Source: an uncultured Collinsella sp. (GTDB taxonomy: Bacteria > Actinomycetota > Coriobacteriia > Coriobacteriales > Coriobacteriaceae). Taken from it: 5,926 nucleotides of DNA. The notes under the pieces were generated by a model that worked only from the letters and a program-made list of their open reading frames with translations, was not told the origin of the DNA and did not search any database. Shown here piece by piece: positions 1 through 5,631 of the stretch. The DNA lies in NCBI GenBank assembly GCA_902496775.1, contig CABVCF010000104.1:1-5926 (forward strand). The letters are read 5' to 3'. A program made the position numbers and the translations under genes. The first letter of the stretch is position 1, and the number at the start of each line of letters is the position of its first letter.

Positions 1-33
1 CCGACGGCCCGAATCCTGCCCTTAGACCAGAAG

Positions 34-60
34 AGCCCGGCACCGTGGTGGTACCGGGCT
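34..60 (-). terminator. Terminator-like hairpin downstream of the tRNA fragment
   Basis: AGCCCGG (34-40) pairs perfectly with CCGGGCT (54-60). Inside this, after one mismatch, further pairs shorten the loop. It lies just past the 3' end of the minus-strand tRNA fragment, where a tRNA transcript would end. On that strand the hairpin is followed only by CTTCT, so the U-tract is poor. It may be the original chromosomal terminator of the tRNA gene left in the flank. Confidence 0.35.
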
Positions 61-71
61 CGGCAAATCTC

Positions 72-116
72 TGGTGCCCCCGGGCGGATTCGAACCGTCG
101 ACACCCGCTTTAGGAG
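72..116 (-). pseudogene. 3' fragment of tRNA-Arg(CCU); attachment site of the element
   Basis: Read on the minus strand, this is tRNA positions 32-76: anticodon loop CTCCTAA (anticodon CCT, 110-116), 3' anticodon stem AGCGG, variable loop GTGTC, T-stem GACGG, T-loop TTCGAAT (88-94), T-stem CCGCC, acceptor strand CGGGGGC, discriminator A and an encoded CCA (72-74). Beyond 116 the sequence becomes CATAT instead of a strand complementary to AGCGG. No D-arm or 5' acceptor strand (GCCCCCG expected) follows, so the gene is broken at the anticodon loop. The T-stem carries an A50-C64 mismatch (bases 98 and 84), as expected for a displaced copy no longer under selection. A tyrosine integrase starts nearby, so I read it as attL/attR. 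Confidence 0.8.
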
Positions 117-308
117 ATATGATTTAATGCTACCCCCTACCATTCATCAAGCATCATTGAACATCATATAACCGCAGATAAACATAGCAGTTTGTGTCTT
201 TTACCTCCGGTAGCTGAGCCTACGCTTTTACAAACATATTACTAACAGCTTTAGCTAAACTGCACTCAATGAATTGTTGAAAACTATTCAAAGAAACGGA
301 GCGCAAAG
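117..308. other. att-to-integrase spacer with repeated CATCA motifs
   Basis: This AT-rich spacer holds no ORF I can support. Three CATCA motifs (145-149, 152-156, 162-166) lie close to the att core and could be arm-type integrase or excisionase sites. The SD for the integrase is GGAG (298-301). TTTACA (227-232) is a possible -35 box, but the hexamer at 17-bp spacing (TTTAGC) is weak, so no promoter is called. Confidence 0.4.
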
Positions 309-1556
309 ATGTCAGAACAGCCACTAATTAGCGGAAGAGGCACGTGTTGGAAAGACAAGAGATCACCTAACACCTATCGCTATTATTTTTCCCTTGGAGT
401 CAAGGACCCTAAGACGGGGCGCTACAAACGATCCCCAACTTATACAGTTCGTTGCAAGACTAAAACAGAAGCTAAGGCTGCAATGCAGGCCAAGCTGGCT
501 GAAATCAACTCCTCTGGCACGATCACTAAAACTAAAAAGCCCACTTTGCTTGCGTCCTACTGCTGGGCCTTTCATGAAAATAGGGACACCGAGCTTGCGC
601 CAACGAGCTATGAAAGAGAAACGTACGATTGCAGGCATATCGAAGACCTATTCGGTGCGTTTCAGACAATTGAGGGGCTAACTCCCGATCTAATCGAAGA
701 AACATATGCCGAAGCTCGTCGTACGGGAAAATACAAACCATCAGAGCTTGTACGAATCAATGCGAAACTGCGTCAGATTTTGTCGAATGCAGTCGCAAAG
801 AGAATAATTGACCGAAACCCCTGCGCTACCGTTCATGTTCGCAGACCACGCAACAAAAGAGAATCACTGACAATCGACCAAGTAGCTACCCTATGCACAC
901 GTCTTCAACACATTGAGCTCACCGCCGAAGCTGTCGGTACACTAGTACTAGTGTATACGGGTATGCGGAAAGGCGAGATGCTGGGCCTCGAATGGCGCGA
1001 TTGGGACCCTGCCAATAAAACCTTGAAAATTGACAGGCAGTACACCAACGACCATGAACTGAGGGCACCCAAGTCACAAGAAAGCCAACGCAAAATTCCC
1101 GTTGGAGAAACCTTGGCCGAACGTCTTCAATCATGGTCAGCCATACAAAAAGAGCTCCTGGCCTCTCTGGGGCTGTCCCAGACTGGCAGCACTCCCATCA
1201 TTAGCGATATTGCTGTCGAGCAAGGGATCCCTACTGTCTGTCACATGAAAAACTACATCTTCAACCATTGGTTTCGCGATTTCGCAGTTAGCTGCAATCT
1301 TGGAATCTATGAGCCGAACAATTCGACTGGCGGAAAACTATATAAGGGCATCTGCCCGCATCAGCTCAGGCATTGTGTAAGCACTTTTATGCTGGCGAAC
1401 GGATCGGACGTTAGAAGCGTGCAAGGTATTCTTGGCCACGCGGACCCCAATATCACGCTCAAAACGTATACAAGCCTCGTTCAACAATCAGAAATAAAAG
1501 CAGTTAAAGGCTACGAAGCCTTCATCAACGCCTATATACAGAGAAGCGAGAAATAG
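309..1556 (+). CDS. int: Tyrosine recombinase / integrase
   Basis: This site-specific recombinase would insert and excise the element at tRNA-Arg(CCU). At 415 residues it has the usual full length. Residues ~1-75 look like the AP2-like arm-site-binding domain, rich in aromatic and basic residues. Residues ~80-180 form the SAM-like core-binding domain, and ~185-410 the catalytic domain. The complete catalytic set is visible: R220 in TGMRKGE, K255 in the beta-hairpin, H351-x-x-R354 in HQLRH, H377 in LGHAD and nucleophile Y387. The ATG at 309 follows GGAG with a 7-base spacer. The gene reads away from the att site 193 bases upstream. No frameshift or missing residue is seen, so it should be active. 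Codon use is AT-richer than in the phosphoesterases further right, consistent with separate origin. Confidence 0.96.
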   Translation: MSEQPLISGRGTCWKDKRSPNTYRYYFSLGVKDPKTGRYKRSPTYTVRCKTKTEAKAAMQAKLAEINSSGTITKTKKPTLLASYCWAFHENRDTELAPTSYERETYDCRHIEDLFGAFQTIEGLTPDLIEETYAEARRTGKYKPSELVRINAKLRQILSNAVAKRIIDRNPCATVHVRRPRNKRESLTIDQVATLCTRLQHIELTAEAVGTLVLVYTGMRKGEMLGLEWRDWDPANKTLKIDRQYTNDHELRAPKSQESQRKIPVGETLAERLQSWSAIQKELLASLGLSQTGSTPIISDIAVEQGIPTVCHMKNYIFNHWFRDFAVSCNLGIYEPNNSTGGKLYKGICPHQLRHCVSTFMLANGSDVRSVQGILGHADPNITLKTYTSLVQQSEIKAVKGYEAFINAYIQRSEK

Positions 1557-1574
1557 CATGTTTTTCATTCATCG

Positions 1575-1608
1575 TTTATTTCATAATATTACGGTACTAT
1601 AATACCGT
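1575..1608 (+). promoter_or_regulatory. Promoter-like -10 box inside a palindrome
   Basis: A perfect TATAAT (1598-1603) has a weak -35 candidate TTTATT (1575-1580) at 17-bp spacing. The -10 box sits in a perfect inverted repeat, ACGGTA (1591-1596) and TACCGT (1603-1608). That is the geometry of an operator at which a dimeric repressor would block RNA polymerase. It would drive the two HTH genes from 1775. The same repeat could also form a weak 6-bp hairpin after the integrase stop codon, but the downstream TTTCC is a poor terminator tail. Confidence 0.4.
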
Positions 1609-1633
1609 TTCCGCAGGTAGATGCTTTATTTGA

Positions 1634-1660
1634 TTGACATCTAATGAGTTTTAATACATG
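1634..1660 (+). promoter_or_regulatory. Second promoter candidate with consensus -35 box
   Basis: TTGACA (1634-1639) is an exact -35 consensus. The -10 options are poor: TACATG (1655-1660) at 15 bp or CATGCT (1657-1662) at 17 bp, each matching three of six positions. It is kept as an alternative to the TATAAT promoter upstream, for the same downstream genes. Confidence 0.25.
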
Positions 1661-1700
1661 CTAAAGCTGTCAGATGGCTACGCATGTAGTCATAGAAACC

Positions 1701-1752
1701 GGCCCCCCAAGTGCTTATGAACCTGGTACGTCTTACAAGCACAGGGAGGGCC
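1701..1752 (+). promoter_or_regulatory. GC-rich stem-loop in the leader of the HTH genes
   Basis: GTGCTT (1711-1716) pairs with AAGCAC (1737-1742). After a small internal loop, GGCCCCCC (1701-1708) pairs with GGG-A-GGGCC (1744-1752) with one bulged A. The stem has about 14 pairs and encloses a 20-base loop (1717-1736). It ends 8 bases before the AAAGGA ribosome-binding site (1760-1765). There is no U-tract, so it is not an ordinary terminator. A translational control element, a protein-binding site on DNA or an origin hairpin are all possible. Confidence 0.45.
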
Positions 1753-1774
1753 CTCATTGAAAGGATAGCTCATC

Positions 1775-2020
1775 ATGGCTACTCCAAAGATTAGCACTCA
1801 GGCGTCCACACCGACTTTCCCCACTGGTGCCGCTCAGTGCGATCGGTTGCTCCGCGTTAACGATATCCGCGAACTCACTGGCTGGAGCGAAAACACCGCA
1901 CGCAAGTTTATGCGAGAGTCCGGCAAGCTCATCCAGATCCATCGCTCTAATTACATGTTTGAGAGCTCGTTCTACGAGCTTTTCAAGCAGCTTGAAGGTC
2001 GTACCGCCCACCTTGATTAG
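1775..2020 (+). CDS. Excisionase-like helix-turn-helix protein
   Basis: This 81-residue protein has a flexible N-terminus (1-22) and then a MerR/Xis/AlpA-style DNA-binding unit. LLRVNDIRELTGWSENTARK (residues 25-44) reads as helix, turn and recognition helix, followed by a short basic wing region (KLIQIHRSNYMF). Size, fold and place after the integrase suit a recombination directionality factor or small regulator of the element. AAAGGA lies 9 bases before the ATG. The stop codon overlaps the SD of the next gene, so the two are probably co-translated. A plain transcriptional regulator cannot be excluded, and no named family is claimed. Confidence 0.7.
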   Translation: MATPKISTQASTPTFPTGAAQCDRLLRVNDIRELTGWSENTARKFMRESGKLIQIHRSNYMFESSFYELFKQLEGRTAHLD

Positions 2021-2029
2021 GTGGTAAAC

Positions 2030-2416
2030 ATGAGCGAGCTTCCGTCGATTTCCGACATATTTAGCGATGATGCTACTGAGCAACGAGAGATTACGGGAAA
2101 AATGGATAAGGCTATTTTTATTTCAGTGCCCGAGTGGGCGTGCTGCGTCACCACCGTTGCCGCCGAGCGCCTCATCCTCGGCCTTGTATGGAAGTTTGGA
2201 AAACCTTCCAAAAACAAACGGCCCATGGGCTTCTGCGCTAAAAGCAAATGGATTGAGGATCACTACCGCCTGAGTAAGAACACGATATCCCGGGCCTATA
2301 CCTCTCTGAAGGATAAGGGGTATATTCAAAAAGTTGGTGATGGCAGCTGGATGCTTAATTACGCCGCAATCTACCGCGCCGCGATTGAAAACGCTTGGGA
2401 GCCTCCGAAACTTTAA
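2030..2416 (+). CDS. Winged-helix (HTH_36-like) protein, possible replication or copy-control factor
   Basis: The protein has 128 residues from the ATG at 2030. That start is preferred to the in-frame GTG at 2021 because AGGTGG (2019-2024) then makes a good SD with a 5-base spacer. Residues ~45-105 form a winged helix: helix 1 around AAERLILGLVWKF, a basic loop (KPSKNKR), then SKWIEDHYRLSKNTISRAYT (72-91) as helix-turn-helix, and SLKDKGYIQKV leading into the wing. The pattern of a Ser/Thr-rich recognition helix followed by LxxKGYI is typical of HTH_36 proteins, found in phage and plasmid replication initiators and regulators. Only the DNA-binding part is present, so initiator activity is not shown. 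It sits 9 bases after the excisionase-like gene, in the same operon. Confidence 0.7.
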   Translation: MSELPSISDIFSDDATEQREITGKMDKAIFISVPEWACCVTTVAAERLILGLVWKFGKPSKNKRPMGFCAKSKWIEDHYRLSKNTISRAYTSLKDKGYIQKVGDGSWMLNYAAIYRAAIENAWEPPKL

Positions 2417-2790
2417 GCCCACAAACCGACTATCGAGGTCGTGAGAGTCGGTCACCGTCAGGATGCCCACAAGAACATGCCGCGGATGTAGAATGAAGCA
2501 GGGTCGAACCGAAACAGTTCCCGGACAATTGGCGTCCGGCCAGACACTTCGATTCAACCCTTTCTCATGCCTGTATCTAAAATACTCCCACAATCACTCT
2601 CGACATCTTTAACGCCCTCACCTCCTGCCACCAACACGTCGTAGACGCTATTTACAACGAATCGATATGGCCGCCCGTTCTTTAAGGCACGTGTTACCAT
2701 GAAAACGTGCGGTATTTCTCCAACTGAAAACCTGCGTGAACGCATGACTTGAGACGCCTTTTAGAACTCACCGATCGCAGGGCGAACACA
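2417..2790. other. Gene-free stretch with several short hairpins
   Basis: I find no convincing gene on either strand. Local inverted repeats are ACCGACT (2425-2431) with AGTCGGT (2446-2452), CCGGAC (2521-2526) with GTCCGG (2534-2539), and GCACGT (2687-2692) with ACGTGC (2705-2710). None has a proper U-tract. The first could still end the upstream operon. A 63-codon minus-strand ORF (2554-2745) lacks a good SD and any recognisable motif. The stretch may hold an origin, a transfer site or decayed sequence between the AT-richer recombination module and the GC-rich cargo. Confidence 0.5.
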
Positions 2791-2855
2791 AATCAACAGC
2801 GGCCGTGCATTGTTCCCAGCCATATGGCATGGCGGAGCCATGCCCGTTGTTGATT
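2791..2855 (+). promoter_or_regulatory. Compound stem structure abutting the SD of the coiled-coil gene
   Basis: The outer stem AATCAACAGCGG (2791-2802) pairs with CCGTTGTTGATT (2844-2855), 12 positions with a single G-U. Nested on its 3' side is a perfect 8-bp hairpin, GGCATGGC (2826-2833) and GCCATGCC (2837-2844), with loop GGA. The two stems share C2844. The SD GGAG (2856-2859) starts at the very next base. This points to a structured 5' leader that could control ribosome access or mRNA stability. No U-tract follows. Confidence 0.55.
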
Positions 2856-2868
2856 GGAGTGCCGCACC

Positions 2869-3438
2869 ATGGCAGACGAGAAGAAAATCAGGGAGATCTA
2901 CGGCGTGAAGTCCGTCCTCGATGAGGCCGCCGAGCGGATCGAGGCGACGTGGCGGGAGAAGCTGCTGCACGAGACGGGCGACCTCAGGACCGAGAACGCG
3001 TTGCTCAGGGCCCAGCTCGACGAATTCAACCGCAAGCTCGTCGAGGCGAGAGACCGGAACGAAAGACTTGAGGCCGACTGCAATGAGCGGGTCGCCTTTA
3101 TCGAGGAGAAGTTCGAGCTCGATACCGCGAGCCTCGAGCTCGAGAACAACGAGCTCCACGCCGCGAGCGTCAGATACCTCGCCGATGCCAGGGAGCTCGA
3201 CAGGCAGGTCGTCCAGCTCCATGCCGAGGCCGTGGCCATGGTCGATGAGATCGAGCGCCTGCGCGGCGAGCGTGACGCCGCGCTGAAAGCCCAAGCCGAG
3301 TTGAACGACGCACTCCCGGCCCAGCGCGACCTGATGGCCGAGGTCGCCACCCTCAAGGACCGCCTCGCTGCAACCGAACAGCGGGCGGCCGTGGCCGAGG
3401 CCAAGGTCGAGGTCATGACCCAGATGAGGGGCGAGTAG
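2869..3438 (+). CDS. Coiled-coil protein of unknown function
   Basis: The protein has 189 residues starting at the ATG preceded by GGAG (2856-2859); an in-frame TTG at 2854 overlaps the SD and is rejected. From about residue 14 to 185 it is almost continuous charged heptad-type helix: Leu/Ala at spaced positions with Glu, Asp, Arg and Lys between, and no catalytic motif. Examples are TENALLRAQLDEFNRKLVEA (41-60) and VDEIERLRGERDAALKAQAE (125-144). A single Pro (150) and the segment near 90-110 may break the helix. No signal peptide or membrane segment is seen, so it is probably a cytoplasmic rod or oligomeriser. I do not recognise the family. It is single and convergent with the phosphoesterase operon. 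The strong GC bias in third positions supports it as coding. Confidence 0.8.
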   Translation: MADEKKIREIYGVKSVLDEAAERIEATWREKLLHETGDLRTENALLRAQLDEFNRKLVEARDRNERLEADCNERVAFIEEKFELDTASLELENNELHAASVRYLADARELDRQVVQLHAEAVAMVDEIERLRGERDAALKAQAELNDALPAQRDLMAEVATLKDRLAATEQRAAVAEAKVEVMTQMRGE

Positions 3439-3456
3439 GCCACATAGCATCTAATT

Positions 3457-3497
3457 TTCTAGAAACCCTCTAGAGCATTTCTAGGGGGTTTCTAGAA
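3457..3497. terminator. Bidirectional terminator, CTAG-rich 18-bp inverted repeat
   Basis: Bases 3457-3474 pair with 3480-3497 over 18 positions with a single T-G, leaving a 5-base loop. The inner GC-rich part (CCCTCTAGA with TCTAGGGGG) is followed by TTTCTAG on either strand, so it can work as an intrinsic terminator in both directions. It lies between the stop codon of the plus-strand coiled-coil gene and that of the minus-strand phosphoesterase, whose TAG (3494-3492) falls inside the right arm. Confidence 0.75.
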
Positions 3498-4214
3498 CTG
3501 AGAACCGGGCGCAGCACTTTCGATCGACACGATGTCTCGATAGACCAGGCGATGCCTGTCGTCGCGCCATTCGTCGCCGTGGTAATGCCCGAAGAGCCAG
3601 ATACGATAGTCGAGCCGCCCTTCGAGCTCGCCCAGGAAAGTTTGCAGCCGGTCGCCACGATACCCGCGTCCATGCTCGCGGCACAGCACCTCAGCAAGGG
3701 CAGCAGGGGCCTCGTGAGTCACAACGCAATCGACCCTCCAGCCCACGCGATCGAGCGAGGCGCGGCAGTGGTCCATCTCCTCCTCGCTCGGCATCTCCTC
3801 GGGCCACCAGTTCCTCCCCTCCCTGCGATACTGCCTGTCGTTGCTCGCGGCACCTCCCATGGTGAGGACCGTGGTCCCCGCGATGTCGTACACCTCACCG
3901 CGCATCAGGTGCAGCACGTGCGGTCGCACCTCATGGACGAGCCCGCCGCTCCACTCCCGCACCGGCAGTTCTGCCAGCATCCGGTGGTTCTCATGGTTGC
4001 CGTCTACGAAACACGTGGTCCACGGCTTCGACTCGAACCAGTCGAGCCAGTATTTCTCGGCGTTGGATCCATCCCAGACAAAGCCGAAGTCGCCGGCCAC
4101 GATCACCGCGTCATCGCGCGTCAGCGTGCGGCCCAGCGGCCAAGACCTGAAGGCGAACCTGCTGGACCCGTACTCGGCCCTGCCGTGCACGTCGCCTGTC
4201 ACATAGACCGTCAT
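3492..4214 (-). CDS. Calcineurin-like metallophosphoesterase, third gene of operon
   Basis: This 240-residue dinuclear-metal phosphoesterase probably hydrolyses a phosphodiester or phosphomonoester. The substrate cannot be told from sequence. The motifs in order are GDVHG (D8, H10), GDFG (D42), DGNHE (N73, H74), VVTHE (H167) and FGHYH (H210, H212), the complete metal-binding set of the family. GGAASND (120-126) and WWPEEMP (136-142) are shared with the upstream paralogue. No signal peptide is seen, so it is likely cytoplasmic. The start at 4214 is chosen because MTVYVTGD matches the paralogue's start and because its ATG overlaps the preceding stop (TGATG), with a weak GGGGTG SD inside the upstream gene. 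Translation is therefore probably coupled. An in-frame ATG five codons upstream (4229) is less likely. Confidence 0.93.
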   Translation of the reverse strand: MTVYVTGDVHGRAEYGSSRFAFRSWPLGRTLTRDDAVIVAGDFGFVWDGSNAEKYWLDWFESKPWTTCFVDGNHENHRMLAELPVREWSGGLVHEVRPHVLHLMRGEVYDIAGTTVLTMGGAASNDRQYRREGRNWWPEEMPSEEEMDHCRASLDRVGWRVDCVVTHEAPAALAEVLCREHGRGYRGDRLQTFLGELEGRLDYRIWLFGHYHGDEWRDDRHRLVYRDIVSIESAAPGSQF

Positions 4215-4939
4215 CAGTACGCACCCCACGGCAGGAGTTTGTCCCCGAGCCTCACGATCCGGTCATACAGCACGGTATGACGTTCGTCCGGGTTGCCGTC
4301 TCGGTGAAAATGGCCGTAATACCAGCGCTTGTAGTCCAGGCGGTCCTCGAGCTCGTCGAGGAATCCGGTCAGCCGGTCCACATCAGGGCGCTCCCAGCCT
4401 GGGTCCGGGTAGAGCGTCGGCGAGAGCATGCGCGTCGAGCAGGTATGGGTGATGACGCAGTCGACCTTCCAGCCGACCTCGTCGAGCTTTGTCCGCGCGG
4501 TATCGAAATCGCGCTCGTCCGGGAGCTCCTGAGGCCACCAGCTGGAATACGGCACGCGGTATTCCCTGTCCACGCTCGTGGCACCGCCCATGGTGAAGAC
4601 CGTCGATCCGTCGAGCTCGAAGACCTCCCCGCGCATGAGGCGGCGGATGGGCGAAGTATCCGATAAACGTTGCGTCAGCCCGCCGCGCCACGGCTCCATG
4701 GGGCGCTCCCCCCAGTGGTCGAAGCGCTCGTGGTTGCCGTCGACGAACAGTACCGTGTAGGGGCGCGACTCCAGCCAGGCGATGTCGGCGCATTCCTCGG
4801 CAGAAAAGTTCCACGGAAAGCCAAAGTCACCGGCAACGATGAGATAGTCGTCGCCGGTAAGGCCATCCCCAAGCTCCCAGTCGCGGAGCTTTTGCATGTC
4901 GAGCCCACTGTGGATGTCGCCCGTCACATAGACCGTCAT
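4214..4939 (-). CDS. Calcineurin-like metallophosphoesterase, second gene of operon
   Basis: This 241-residue protein is a paralogue of the downstream gene. The motifs are GDIH (D8, H10), GDFG (D38), DGNHE (N69, H70), VITHT (H165) and YGHFH (H210, H212), so the active-site ligands look intact. GGATSVD (118-124) and WWPQELP (134-140) match the paralogue at equivalent places. The reading frame stays open far upstream (to 5509), but that extension is out of frame with the first phosphoesterase and low in complexity (Arg/Gly/Gln-rich). The ATG at 4939 is therefore the true start: GAGG lies 7 bases before it, and ATGA overlaps the upstream stop by 4 bases. A cytoplasmic enzyme of unknown substrate is inferred. 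Confidence 0.93.
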   Translation of the reverse strand: MTVYVTGDIHSGLDMQKLRDWELGDGLTGDDYLIVAGDFGFPWNFSAEECADIAWLESRPYTVLFVDGNHERFDHWGERPMEPWRGGLTQRLSDTSPIRRLMRGEVFELDGSTVFTMGGATSVDREYRVPYSSWWPQELPDERDFDTARTKLDEVGWKVDCVITHTCSTRMLSPTLYPDPGWERPDVDRLTGFLDELEDRLDYKRWYYGHFHRDGNPDERHTVLYDRIVRLGDKLLPWGAY

Positions 4940-5574
4940 CGGATCGCCTCTTCCCTCTTGTACGCCGCCAGCTCGCGCTCGACCTGCCTGTCGCCGGTCT
5001 CGTTGACCCACCAGGGCCATTTCACCCGGCCGCACGGCTCGTCGACTCCGGCGAACCATTCCCTCAGCTCGTCGAGGCTCACCGGGGAGTGCCCGTTGGC
5101 ATCGCAACCGACGTCGTAGCGCAGAAGGCCCTGCTTGCGGTTGAACTCGTTGTACGCGTCGCCGCTGCTGTGGATGTGCCCGTGGAGGTGCCACGATCCA
5201 TGGCTCATGCCCTGCCAGTCGGCCATGGGGTAATGGCTCAGGACGATCTTCTGCCCGTCGATCTTGAGCACGCAGATCGGCGGCTCCACGGTGAACGCGC
5301 CCGCGACCGCCGGCTGGGTCCAGTCCTTGTCGTGGTTTCCCGGGACGAGGTGGATGCGCCTGCAGGCGATCCGCTTGCGCAGGGCATAGGCGTCCTGGGC
5401 GGTCATCTTGAATGAGAAATCCCCCAGGATGTAGAGCTCGTCGTCCACGGCGACCCTGCCGTTGATGCTGTCGACGATGGCGTCGTTCATCTGCCAAATC
5501 GTCTCCCACGGGCGGCCGGTGAACTTCAGCACGTTCTCATGCCCGAAGTGGGTGTCGCTGGTAAACCAGATCAT
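4936..5574 (-). CDS. Calcineurin-like metallophosphoesterase, first gene of operon (phage-type subfamily)
   Basis: This 212-residue protein has SDTHFGHENVLKF (6-18; D7, H9), LGDF (D52), PGNHDKD (N80, H81), LSHYP (H114) and LHGHIH (H133, H135), an intact metallophosphoesterase core. The DTHFGH...RPW...MN opening is that of a subfamily common in phages and mobile elements and differs from the two downstream genes, so it is not simply a third copy. A charged tail follows residue ~180. The start at 5574 is set by a strong SD (AGAAGGAGAC) 6 bases upstream; an in-frame ATG at 5667 would lie across the leader hairpins and is rejected. It is the first gene of the overlapping three-gene operon. Confidence 0.93.
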   Translation of the reverse strand: MIWFTSDTHFGHENVLKFTGRPWETIWQMNDAIVDSINGRVAVDDELYILGDFSFKMTAQDAYALRKRIACRRIHLVPGNHDKDWTQPAVAGAFTVEPPICVLKIDGQKIVLSHYPMADWQGMSHGSWHLHGHIHSSGDAYNEFNRKQGLLRYDVGCDANGHSPVSLDELREWFAGVDEPCGRVKWPWWVNETGDRQVERELAAYKREEAIR

Positions 5575-5596
5575 ATTTATGTCTCCTTCTGTCGCT

Positions 5597-5631
5597 AAAA
5601 AACGTTCTCCTTCGAGGTCAGGAGACGTTTT
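5597..5631 (-). terminator. Terminator-like hairpin in the phosphoesterase leader (possible attenuator)
   Basis: On the minus strand, AAAACGT-CTCCT (5631-5620 and inward) pairs with AGGAG-A-ACGTTTT (5611-5599), a 12-bp stem with one bulge and an 8-base loop. It ends in TTTTTT (5602-5597). Flanking TGTCGCT (5590-5596) and AGCGACA (5635-5641) can close an outer stem. The U-tract ends about 22 bases before the start of the first phosphoesterase, leaving room for the SD but not for a separate promoter. It is therefore either an attenuator or an upstream terminator read through by the operon. Confidence 0.55.

Noticed and set aside
2503..2512. GGTCGAACCG and, at 5862-5873, a TTCGAA-containing segment resembling tRNA T-arms
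   Set aside because: Neither has an acceptor stem, anticodon arm or CCA around it, and neither matches the att tRNA beyond a few bases. The second lies inside the small peptide ORF.
2123..2593. Minus-strand 156-codon ORF
   Set aside because: Most of it is antisense to the winged-helix gene, with no motif.
2618..2626. TCACCTCCT, identical to the 16S anti-SD (a perfect SD on the minus strand)
   Set aside because: The nearest minus-strand ATG (2606) opens a frame of only 9 codons, and there is no sign of an rRNA here, so it is probably chance.
2554..2745. Minus-strand 63-codon ORF in the gap
   Set aside because: Only AAAAGG lies upstream at a poor distance, no motif is seen and composition is not coding-like. 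It is left as unresolved sequence.
2761..3450. Minus-strand ORFs of 181 and 229 codons opposite the coiled-coil gene
   Set aside because: They are antisense to a strongly biased coding region; their Ser- or Leu/Gly-rich composition and lack of motifs mark them as shadows of GC-rich DNA.
3552..4280. Plus-strand 242-codon ORF opposite the third phosphoesterase
   Set aside because: It is Pro/His/Arg-rich antisense of a gene with intact catalytic motifs and has no SD or domain.
4940..5509. N-terminal extension of the second phosphoesterase frame (about 190 extra codons)
   Set aside because: It lies out of frame over the first phosphoesterase, has low-complexity Arg/Gly/Gln composition and no motif, while the ATG at 4939 has an SD, an ATGA overlap and a start matching the paralogue.
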